The position numbers and the translations under genes are program-made. From Candidatus Kuenenia stuttgartensis (GTDB lineage: Bacteria; Planctomycetota; Planctomycetia; Planctomycetales; Planctomycetaceae): DNA of 50,405 bases. Below, piece after piece: positions 30,939 through 38,376 of the stretch (position 1 is its first letter; each line of letters begins with the position of its first letter). The notes beneath the pieces are model-generated. The model was given only the letters and a program-made list of their open reading frames with translations. It searched no databases and had not been told where the DNA came from. The stretch spans positions 1-50,405 of the forward strand of contig CAMDRI010000017.1 of NCBI GenBank assembly GCA_945906725.1. Direction: 5' to 3'.

Positions 30939-31859
30939 GTTAAGCGACTGATTAAAAGCAGTGAGAAACTCCTCCGGCGGCTGAGCACCGGACAGCGTGA
31001 TCTCGTTGTTGATGACGAAGAACGGCACGCTATCCACCCGAAGTCGCCGTGACTGTTCGCCAGCTTCCTTGATTGCATCCATTCCCTCATCGCTGTTCAG
31101 CATGGCCTCGGCTCGTTGCCGGTCCAGGCCAGCCTCGGCAACCACGTCGATGATAGTCTGGCGATTGCTGATGTCCCGGCCCTCGGTGAAGTAGGCCACC
31201 CACAGCGCGACGAATGTCTTGCCCGTGCCGCACGCCATCACGGCCGTGGCTCGATCCTGTTGAGCAAGTACCGGCAGAGTCGCAGCGAGCGTTCGCTCCT
31301 GATACGGCCGAGGCGAACTCTTCTTCCGAACGATTGGCCGGCCATCGAGCCAAATGCGAATCGCGTCGAAGTCTTCGGCGGTCAATGCGTCGAGGTTGGT
31401 TCCGCGAATGCTAGAAAAATCTTTCCGCTGCTCAGCGACCTTGGACACATCCTCCGAATTGGTGAACAGCAACCGGTCGTCGCAATGGTCAGTAACTCCA
31501 AAGAACGTGGCCGTGTCGCTCCAAGTCAGCGGCGCACGCCCACTACGGAACTTCACTTGATAAGCCCGGCACTTCCCAGAAACCGTTTCGATCACACCGT
31601 CCGCACCCACATCACGAGCCGACAGTCGCAACCGTTTGCGCATCGACGGCGGAATTGCCTTGTCTGGCCAAACGTGCTTGGCCATTCCGACACGCTGCGT
31701 CGCGAGATACGCCTCCGCAAACACCTCGAAGGCATCACCCTTCTGCTTCTCGTCTGTCAGTACCTCAATTCGCCGCTCAAGCTCAGAGAAGCTCTTTATG
31801 CCTGCGAATAGCCCACGCTTGTGGAATTCGACCGTCTTCACATGCCGAGATGCACTCAT
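30930..31859 (-). CDS. Chimeric ORF: Mrr-like/helicase N-terminus fused to a DsbA (FrnE)-type C-terminus
   Basis: A 309-residue continuous ORF. Residues 1-175 match the restriction-endonuclease-like N-domain of large predicted helicases: V-G-A-D-G-V-I-E-T near 84-92 and A-Y-Q-V-K-F-R near 99-105 supply a PD-(D/E)xK set. S-P-R-P-Y-Q-E-R-T and the Walker A M-A-C-G-T-G-K-T near 208-215 follow. At W220-V-A222 the sequence switches to A-Y-F-T-E-G-R-D-I-S-N-R-Q, D-E-G-M-D-A-I-K-E and V-P-F-F-V-I-N-N-E-I-T-L-S-G-A-Q-P-P-E. This is the C-terminal third of a FrnE/DsbA-like thiol oxidoreductase (the C-x-x-C end is absent). I infer a deletion that joined two genes in frame; activity is doubtful. Start ATG 31859. 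Confidence 0.7.
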   Translation of the reverse strand: MSASRHVKTVEFHKRGLFAGIKSFSELERRIEVLTDEKQKGDAFEVFAEAYLATQRVGMAKHVWPDKAIPPSMRKRLRLSARDVGADGVIETVSGKCRAYQVKFRSGRAPLTWSDTATFFGVTDHCDDRLLFTNSEDVSKVAEQRKDFSSIRGTNLDALTAEDFDAIRIWLDGRPIVRKKSSPRPYQERTLAATLPVLAQQDRATAVMACGTGKTFVALWVAYFTEGRDISNRQTIIDVVAEAGLDRQRAEAMLNSDEGMDAIKEAGEQSRRLRVDSVPFFVINNEITLSGAQPPEEFLTAFNQSLNSM

Positions 31860-32084
31860 GTCTTCGACCGGTGGAATGAGTTTCGGAAGCGCACGAAGAA
31901 ATCAATGACCGGCATCAGCGTAGCGTCTCGACCGTGGTCAAACAGCATGCTGCGTCTTGCAAAGTTTCTGGACTTTGCCGAAGTTCGAGCCGTAGAATCC
32001 CCGCCGTTTTCCCGCCTGAGTCCGCGTCGGCGATGGCCGACGTCCTGCCATGTTCGGCCCGCCTCAACATCACAAGGTTTCGGC

Positions 32085-33206
32085 ATGAGGTTTTGCGATC
32101 GTCCCTCGTTTGTTCCTCGCAAGGTTTGCGTTCGACCGTGGTTCGCGCTCGGCGTTTTGCTTGGCCTGCTGCTGGCCGGTTGCCAGAACCGCGACGAGAT
32201 TAAGCGGTACACGGTCAAGAGGTTGCCGCACTCGGAACCCAAAGTGGTTGAAATGCCGCAGCAAGGACCGAAGCCGGCCGGGCACGGCCAAGCGGTAGGC
32301 GAGCGAATGCTCGCTGCGATCGCTCCGCAAGGCCGAACATTTTGGGTGTTCAAGCTCATGGGGCCGAAGGAAGCTGCGGCCGAGCAGATGGAGAAATTCC
32401 TGAGCCTGATGCAGTCGCTAAAGTTCTCGGAGGATGAGAACTCACCGCCGGAGTGGACGCTGCCCGAAGGCTGGACCGAACGCAAAGACACCGAGAAGGC
32501 CGGGACTCGATTCGCCACGCTGATTGTCAAAGGAGATGGCGACGAGATGGCGGTGTCGGTGACTCGGCTGCCGTTCCCGCCGGATCGTCCGGCCGATGGC
32601 GTGCCGCTGATGATTGTCAATTTGTGGTGCGAACAACTCGGATTGCCGGAGAAGAAGCAGTCCGACCTCACGGCCAAAGAGCAACCGAAAGACGCCGAAG
32701 TTCAGCAGCTTGAGGTCGCCGGGACTCAGGTCACGCTGGTGAATTTCTTGGCGTCGGAGACTCCGGCTTCTCAAGCTCCGATCGCGTCGCCCGGTCAGCC
32801 GAAGTGGGCGGTGCCGGAAGGTTGGAAGGAAACAGCGGGCAACCAATTCTCACTGGCGGCCTTCGCGGTCTCGGACGGGAAGATGTCGATCAAGACGACC
32901 GTCAGCCGCGCGGGGGGTGACTTGTTGGAGAACCTCAATCGTTGGCGCGGTCAGCTTGGCTTGGAGCCGTGGTCGAAAGACGAGATGACGAAATCCGCCA
33001 AAGTTCTATCCGTAGATGACAGCGACGGTACGCTAGTGGATTTCGTTGGCACCGATGCCAAAACCAAAAAGCCGAGCTGTACTATCGGCGTGATCGTGCA
33101 GCGCAGTGATTCGGCGTGGTTCTTCAAACTGACCGGCGATGTCGAGTTGGCTCAGCGCGAGAAGGCGAAGTTCGAGGCGTTCGTACAATCCGTGAAATTT
33201 GAGTAG
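32085..33206 (+). CDS. Lipoprotein of unknown function
   Basis: A 373-residue protein; ATG 32085, with AAGG 7 nt upstream, is preferred over upstream in-frame starts. The N-terminus W-F-A-L-G-V-L-L-G-L-L-L-A-G-C is a lipobox signal with Cys near residue 27. The mature protein holds two or three repeats of one plan: W-(T/A)-(L/V)-P-E-G-W near 120 and 245, plus F-W-V-F-K-L-x-G near 75 and W-F-F-K-L-T-G near 345. This suggests repeated beta domains of about 110 residues. It sits 66 nt upstream of the ResB-CcsA gene and may be co-expressed with it. The role is unknown. Confidence 0.85.
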   Translation: MRFCDRPSFVPRKVCVRPWFALGVLLGLLLAGCQNRDEIKRYTVKRLPHSEPKVVEMPQQGPKPAGHGQAVGERMLAAIAPQGRTFWVFKLMGPKEAAAEQMEKFLSLMQSLKFSEDENSPPEWTLPEGWTERKDTEKAGTRFATLIVKGDGDEMAVSVTRLPFPPDRPADGVPLMIVNLWCEQLGLPEKKQSDLTAKEQPKDAEVQQLEVAGTQVTLVNFLASETPASQAPIASPGQPKWAVPEGWKETAGNQFSLAAFAVSDGKMSIKTTVSRAGGDLLENLNRWRGQLGLEPWSKDEMTKSAKVLSVDDSDGTLVDFVGTDAKTKKPSCTIGVIVQRSDSAWFFKLTGDVELAQREKAKFEAFVQSVKFE

Positions 33207-33213
33207 CGGCAGG

Positions 33214-33248
33214 TTTGAAATTTGAAATTTCAGATTTGAAATTTCAGA
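33214..33248 (+). repeat. Tandem 14-bp repeat before the cytochrome c biogenesis gene
   Basis: TTTGAAATTTCAGA occurs twice (33221-33234 and 33235-33248), preceded by a partial copy TTTGAAA. Each holds the palindrome TGAAATTTCA. Only two full copies, so a binding site or REP-like fragment, not an array. Confidence 0.7.
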
Positions 33249-33271
33249 GACCAATCCTCAGGAGACCAATC

Positions 33272-36200
33272 ATGGCAACTGCAGACTACATCAAGGATCG
33301 CTCAGCAACGGAATCGGATATCGCGGTCGGACCGCTGGTCGAGAAACTGATGCGGCCGCTGGCGTCGCTGAAGCTGACGGTGGCGTTGTTGTCGATGGCG
33401 ACGTTTCTGGTCCTGGCCGGAACGATGGCGCAGGTGAACTCGGACATTTGGGAAGTGGTCGAGAAATACTTCCGCTGCAATCTGGCGTGGATCGACCTGC
33501 AAATTTTCTTTCCGCCGTCGTTCTTCCCCAGCAAGCCGAACGTGCCCGATTGGATGGTGATCCCGTTTCCCGGCGGCCGGCTAATTGGTGTCGTGATGTT
33601 TTTGAATCTGCTGGCCGCTCACGGCATCCGGTTCAAATCACAGGCGAAGGGAAATCGGCTATGGGCGGGAGTCGGCGTGATCGGACTTGGTCTGCTGACG
33701 ACGTGGACGGTGGTTGTGAGCGGTTCCAACGCCGACGGACTGCAGAGCGATAGCTGGATCTCGTGGAACGCGATTTGGCTGTTGTTCAAGTTCGTGCTGA
33801 CGGGGATCTGGGGTTATACGGTCTATGAGACTGTCCGCATCGACTCCTCCGAGAAGAGTGATGCCGAGAGTCGGAAGCCGATTCCGTTTTGGGTCAAAGC
33901 GACCGGCTGCACTGCGGGGGGCCTGCTGTTGGCTTGGTTGTGGGTGTGGGGCAATGTGCTCGACGATTCGTCGATGCGTATTCTGTGGCAGTTGCTGAAG
34001 GGGACGCTGTCCGGTGTCGTGCTACTGATCGGCTGTGTGATGGTCTTCAAAAAGCGAGCCGGCATCGTGCTACTGCACGCCGGCATTGGCCTGATGATGT
34101 TTAGCGAGTTGCTCGTCGGACTCTTGGCGGTCGAGGGTCAAATCTCGCTCGAAGAAGGGGAGAAGACGAATTACGCCCGTGACATCCGCTCGGCCGAACT
34201 GGCAATCATCGAGTCGGCCGGCACGGATTCTGAGACGCACGTCGTTGTTCCGGCATCGCGGCTGGCTCGCGGAATCGGCAAAGATCGGATCGTGAACGAT
34301 CTGCTGCCATTCGATATCGAAGTCTTGGAATTCCACAAGAATGCTCGCGTTCGGCGGGCTGAAGGTGATACGAAGATTGTCGCGACCGCTGGTATCGGCA
34401 AGACAAACGTGTTGGTGCCGATCGAGGCTTCGACCGGTGTCGAAACGGACGGCGACAACGTGGATCGGGCTGGCGCGTATGTGCGGCTCACAAAACGTGC
34501 CGGCGGCGAGGAGATCGGGACGTATCTAGTCGGAGTGCATCTCGCCGAACAGAATATTTCTGAGAGCATTGAGATTGGTGACAAGAAGTACGACCTCTCG
34601 CTGCGGTTCCGTCGCGACTACAAGCCGTACACAGTCGAGTTGAAGGACGTGGACGGCACGAATTACCTCGGCACAAGCACGGCCCGGAATTACTCGTCCG
34701 ACATTCGCGTCGTCGATGAATCGCGCGGTAAAGACTTCGAGCATCACGTCTGGATGAACAATCCGCTGCGGTACGCTGGCGAGACATTTTACCAAAGCAG
34801 CTACACGCAGGCCGGCGGCAAGGAATACACGACGCTGGCAGTGGTCACGAATAGCGGTTGGATGATTCCCTATGTCGCGTGCATGATTGTGGCGGTGGGA
34901 ATGCTATTTCAGTTCTCGGTGACGTTGTTGCGATTCCTGGATCGGCGCGATCGCGAATCAAAGACCGCGACGGTCGCTGAATTCGTGAGCGGAGCGGTTC
35001 GCTGGACCCCGATCGTGGTGGTCGCGTTCCTGGGATTGTGGGTCGGCAGCAAGGCGAAGCCTCCGGCGTTGAAGTCGAACACCTTCGACTACGCAGCAGT
35101 CGGACATTTGCCGGTCGTCGTCGATGGCCGAGTCAAGCCGCTCGATACGTACGCTCGCAACATGTTGCGAATTGTCTCCGGCAGCGAGACGTTCAAGTTT
35201 GAATACGAAGAGAACGGAAAAACGAAGACCCGTACCGAACCGGCGATTCGCTGGTTGATGGATATGATCGCTCAGCCGTCAGTGGCGAAGCATCACAAAG
35301 TCATCCGCATCGACAATCTGGAAGTGATCAAGGCTCTGAATCTGCAGGCTCGCAAGGGCTTCAGGTACTCGTTGGCGGAAATCATCGCACAACCCGACGA
35401 GATAGATGCCAATGGTAAACGGCTCGTGGAAGACAGCGAGACTCGCGTGGCAAAACTGACGAAAAAGGCGGACGAAGCCAGTGCGAAGGACACGAAAAAC
35501 CTGAGCGTTGAAGATCGCAAGGCGATTGAATTCGATCGCAAATCCGGCTTGTACGGATCGCTGCTTCGCTTCGCGGACACTCCACGCGTCGAAGCCCAGT
35601 CGCCACTGGACTTGATGGATCGAGCGGTCGATTTTCACGCCGCACTCAAGCGAAGCCGACTGCCGTTTGTGCTGCCGCCATTGCCCGGTTCGGACGATCA
35701 AGATCAGTGGGACTACTTGCCGCTGGCCGAGATTCTGGAACCGATCGACAGTCGGCCGGAACATCGATTTGTCGTCAAAAATGCGACCACTCAAATGGAT
35801 CAAACCCTTGCCAGTGGTCGAATGCAATTGGCCGGAGACAGGTATTACACGCAGGCTCGCCAGTGGCTCGCGAAACGCTATCCCGATGTCGAGAAGATGG
35901 AAGCGAGCAATATCAAAGCACTGACGCAGGGTGATCGCCGGCCAGTCAATCCCGCAGTGGAGGCGTGGCACGACGTCTTGAAGAGCTACGAAGAGGGCAA
36001 GTCCTCGGAGTTCAACGCGGCGGTCGCACGGTATCGCGGTTCGTTGCAAGATCGCTCGTTCGGCGGAGTCGGCATGAACCGCATCGGCTTCGAGTGCTTC
36101 TTCAACTCCTTCCAGCCGTTCCTGCTGGCGTCGATGCTGTACTTTCTGTCGTTCTTGGTCGCGGGAGCCGGGATGCTGGGCTTCCCACGCCTGCTCAACC

Positions 36201-37216
36201 GCACGGCGTTCGCGATGATCGTTCTGACGTTCGGGCTGCACATGTTTGCGCTGATCGCGCGGATGATTATTTCGGGACGTCCGCCGGTGACGAATCTGTA
36301 TTCGACGGCCGTGTTCATCGGCTGGGGGATCGTACTGCTCAGTTTGATTTTTGAACGGGTTTATCGACTCGGAGTCGGCAACATTCTGGCATCGGCCTGC
36401 GGGTTCATGACGCTGCTGATTGCACACTTCCTGGGCGGCGACGGCGATACCTTCACGGTGTTGGTCGCGGTGCTCGACACGCAGTTCTGGTTGGCGACGC
36501 ATGTGACGACGATCAATCTCGGCTACGCGACGACCTTCCTGTCCGGCATGATCGGCTTGATGTACCTCGCGCTGCGGACTCCGATCCGGTTCGCGTTCGC
36601 GATGTCCGGGATGGTGGCCGTGGTTTGCCTGTCGCTTCCCAGTCCAATCGCCGAGACGATCGAGTCGTTCACCGAAATCAGTCTCTCAGCCGACGCGGTG
36701 AAGTGGGGTGGGCTGCTGGCCGGATTGATGGGCATTGCCGCGTCCGCTTGGGCATCGGTTCGACCGCGCTTCCGCAACGCCGAGCCGCTGACTCCGGAAC
36801 TGCAAACGAATCTCTCGCGAATGCTGTACGGCACGCTCTGCTTCGGCATCTTCTTCAGCTTCGTCGGCACGGTGCTGGGGGGCTTGTGGGCCGACGACAG
36901 TTGGGGCCGCTTCTGGGGCTGGGATCCGAAAGAGAACGGTGCGCTGATCATCGTGCTGTGGAACGCGGTCGTGCTGCACGCTCGCTGGGGCGGCATGGTC
37001 AAAGACCGAGGCATGGCGGTGCTGTCGATTGGCGGCAACATCGCGACGGCGTGGTCGTGGTTTGGAGTCAACGAACTTGGCGTCGGCCTGCACAGCTACG
37101 GATTCACGGAAGGCATTTTGCTGGCGCTCGCGCTGTTCGTGATCAGCCAACTGGTCGCGATCGTGATCGGTTGCCTGCCGAAGAGTTTCGGTCCATCGGC
37201 GAACGCGACGGCGTAG
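33272..37216 (+). CDS. Fused cytochrome c biogenesis protein ResB-CcsA (system II)
   Basis: A 1314-residue membrane protein; ATG 33272, with AGGAG about 8 nt upstream. The N-terminal part is ResB-like: L-A-S-L-K-L-T-V-A-L-L-S-M-A-T-F-L-V-L near residue 30, L-L-H-A-G-I-G-L-M-M-F near 268, and an extracytoplasmic region ending in a transmembrane segment near 550. The middle (about 600-940) is soluble and charged. The C-terminal part from about 943 is CcsA/ResC: L-H-M-F-A-L-I-A-R-M, S-G-R-P-P-V-T-N-L-Y-S-T, and the haem-handling W-G-W-D-P-K-E-N-G-A-L near 1216 with nearby His. Fused CcsBA proteins export haem and attach it to apocytochromes. The large middle insertion is notable. Confidence 0.93.
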   Translation: MATADYIKDRSATESDIAVGPLVEKLMRPLASLKLTVALLSMATFLVLAGTMAQVNSDIWEVVEKYFRCNLAWIDLQIFFPPSFFPSKPNVPDWMVIPFPGGRLIGVVMFLNLLAAHGIRFKSQAKGNRLWAGVGVIGLGLLTTWTVVVSGSNADGLQSDSWISWNAIWLLFKFVLTGIWGYTVYETVRIDSSEKSDAESRKPIPFWVKATGCTAGGLLLAWLWVWGNVLDDSSMRILWQLLKGTLSGVVLLIGCVMVFKKRAGIVLLHAGIGLMMFSELLVGLLAVEGQISLEEGEKTNYARDIRSAELAIIESAGTDSETHVVVPASRLARGIGKDRIVNDLLPFDIEVLEFHKNARVRRAEGDTKIVATAGIGKTNVLVPIEASTGVETDGDNVDRAGAYVRLTKRAGGEEIGTYLVGVHLAEQNISESIEIGDKKYDLSLRFRRDYKPYTVELKDVDGTNYLGTSTARNYSSDIRVVDESRGKDFEHHVWMNNPLRYAGETFYQSSYTQAGGKEYTTLAVVTNSGWMIPYVACMIVAVGMLFQFSVTLLRFLDRRDRESKTATVAEFVSGAVRWTPIVVVAFLGLWVGSKAKPPALKSNTFDYAAVGHLPVVVDGRVKPLDTYARNMLRIVSGSETFKFEYEENGKTKTRTEPAIRWLMDMIAQPSVAKHHKVIRIDNLEVIKALNLQARKGFRYSLAEIIAQPDEIDANGKRLVEDSETRVAKLTKKADEASAKDTKNLSVEDRKAIEFDRKSGLYGSLLRFADTPRVEAQSPLDLMDRAVDFHAALKRSRLPFVLPPLPGSDDQDQWDYLPLAEILEPIDSRPEHRFVVKNATTQMDQTLASGRMQLAGDRYYTQARQWLAKRYPDVEKMEASNIKALTQGDRRPVNPAVEAWHDVLKSYEEGKSSEFNAAVARYRGSLQDRSFGGVGMNRIGFECFFNSFQPFLLASMLYFLSFLVAGAGMLGFPRLLNRTAFAMIVLTFGLHMFALIARMIISGRPPVTNLYSTAVFIGWGIVLLSLIFERVYRLGVGNILASACGFMTLLIAHFLGGDGDTFTVLVAVLDTQFWLATHVTTINLGYATTFLSGMIGLMYLALRTPIRFAFAMSGMVAVVCLSLPSPIAETIESFTEISLSADAVKWGGLLAGLMGIAASAWASVRPRFRNAEPLTPELQTNLSRMLYGTLCFGIFFSFVGTVLGGLWADDSWGRFWGWDPKENGALIIVLWNAVVLHARWGGMVKDRGMAVLSIGGNIATAWSWFGVNELGVGLHSYGFTEGILLALALFVISQLVAIVIGCLPKSFGPSANATA

Positions 37217-37235
37217 GTGCCGATTGTAAACTTCG

Positions 37236-37928
37236 TCATTTTGCCTTCCGCGGCCGGGAATGCACGGCCGCGATGGCGTCGAGGTCGAATCCGGACGTCC
37301 CCTTGTCGCCCGCACCGTTGTTGATGTCGGTGATGCGGATGAACCGCGCGACCTTCAGGCCAACGTCCTTCAAATCGAACGGATCACCACCGGCTTTTTC
37401 TGGGTTCGTCGGGTCGATGTCGTTGTCCTCGACGTTGGCCAGCACCGGATGATGGCCGGCGCAGCCCTTGCGAGTGCCCGTGTCGTACGGAATCTCGTGC
37501 CACTCGATCCCGTCGCTGCTCAGTTCGATCTTGGCGAGTTCAAAGAATCCAAGCTTTGGATCGTTGCCGGGGCTTTCCAGAAACGCATTCTCGAAGACCA
37601 GCAAGTCCGGGCCGTCCTCATCGACGACCTCGTTATCGACGAATTCCAACGTGATCTTGCCACCTCGGCCCAGCGACAGGACGTGTCCCGACGGAGCCAA
37701 CTTGCCTCCGCCACGCGGGCCGCCGAGCACGATGTCGGGCAACTTTTTTTCGCCGAAACCGGCACCGGGTCCAGGTTCGAACGAGACGACTCGATCCACG
37801 AACGGATCAGGCTTCTTCGGCACGGCGTCGTCCGCGACGACGGCACCGAGAGTGCATAGGCCAATCAGAATCCCTGTCGGGATCATCTTCGGAACCGATC
37901 CCACACCACCACTCTGCGAATGAAACAT
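37236..37928 (-). CDS. Exported surface protein of unknown function
   Basis: A 230-residue protein; the ATG at 37928 is preceded by GGGGAG/AGG. Residues up to about 33 form a signal peptide (I-P-T-G-I-L-I-G-L-C-T-L-G-A-V-V-A-D). The mature part includes V-L-S-L-G-R-G-G-K-I-T-L-E-F, D-G-P-D-L-L-V-F-E-N, S-D-G-I-E-W-H-E-I-P and G-F-D-L-D-A-I-A-A-V-H-S. This set recurs in bacterial cell-surface proteins with a galactose-binding-like sandwich. The last 12 codons overlap a perfect 8-bp hairpin (37249-37272, CGCGGCCG/CGGCCGCG). Convergent with the ResB-CcsA gene. Confidence 0.78.
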   Translation of the reverse strand: MFHSQSGGVGSVPKMIPTGILIGLCTLGAVVADDAVPKKPDPFVDRVVSFEPGPGAGFGEKKLPDIVLGGPRGGGKLAPSGHVLSLGRGGKITLEFVDNEVVDEDGPDLLVFENAFLESPGNDPKLGFFELAKIELSSDGIEWHEIPYDTGTRKGCAGHHPVLANVEDNDIDPTNPEKAGGDPFDLKDVGLKVARFIRITDINNGAGDKGTSGFDLDAIAAVHSRPRKAK

Positions 37929-38008
37929 GACCTCTCCCCGGAAGAACTTGAACGGCGAACAAGATAGACTGTCCGCACTGGTGTCGGGTAGTTCGCACTC
38001 CCACTCGA

Positions 38009-38356
38009 ATGGCCATTCTCATGACTCAGAGCCTGCCACACACGACCAGCCGTGAATTGCGCTTCGAAAATGGCCTCGCCATCGGCATCAGCAATCGTTG
38101 GCATCAGGGGCAATACTGCTCGATCCTGACCGAGGCCGGCATCGTCGGCTGCGGCATCTACGACTTGAAGACTCCCGCAGAGTTCGGCCAGGCGATCGCG
38201 ATTTGCAAAGGGACTCCGTCGCAGCCGCTGACGGAGCCGGAGGACTTGTTCGAGTCCAAGATTGTCGGCTGCACGCCGAAGGCGGAGTCGTTCGGTATTC
38301 GAGTCGGAATGACTGGTCGCGAGGCGGTTGAATTGATGCTGAAAGCGAGTAATTAG
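38009..38356 (+). CDS. DUF1805 protein
   Basis: A 115-residue protein; the start may be 38009 or the ATG at 38021, neither with a strong site. The core G-L-A-I-G-I-S-N-R-W-H-Q-G-Q-Y-C-S-I and I-V-G-C-G-I-Y-D-L-K-T-P-A-E-F-G with R-V-G-M-T-G-R-E-A-V-E-L-M is the DUF1805 plan. Cytoplasmic, function unknown. It ends 20 nt before the VWA gene. Confidence 0.82.
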   Translation: MAILMTQSLPHTTSRELRFENGLAIGISNRWHQGQYCSILTEAGIVGCGIYDLKTPAEFGQAIAICKGTPSQPLTEPEDLFESKIVGCTPKAESFGIRVGMTGREAVELMLKASN

Positions 38357-38376
38357 AACCGTCCGACGAGCAGATC

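Noticed and set aside
33214-33248. Short repeats considered as a CRISPR-like array
   Set aside because: Only two full 14-bp units without spacers; no cas genes in the window.
35279-36502. 407-codon minus-strand frame rich in Arg, Gln and His
   Set aside because: Antisense of the ResB-CcsA gene with no domain features; composition is typical of shadow frames in GC-rich coding DNA.
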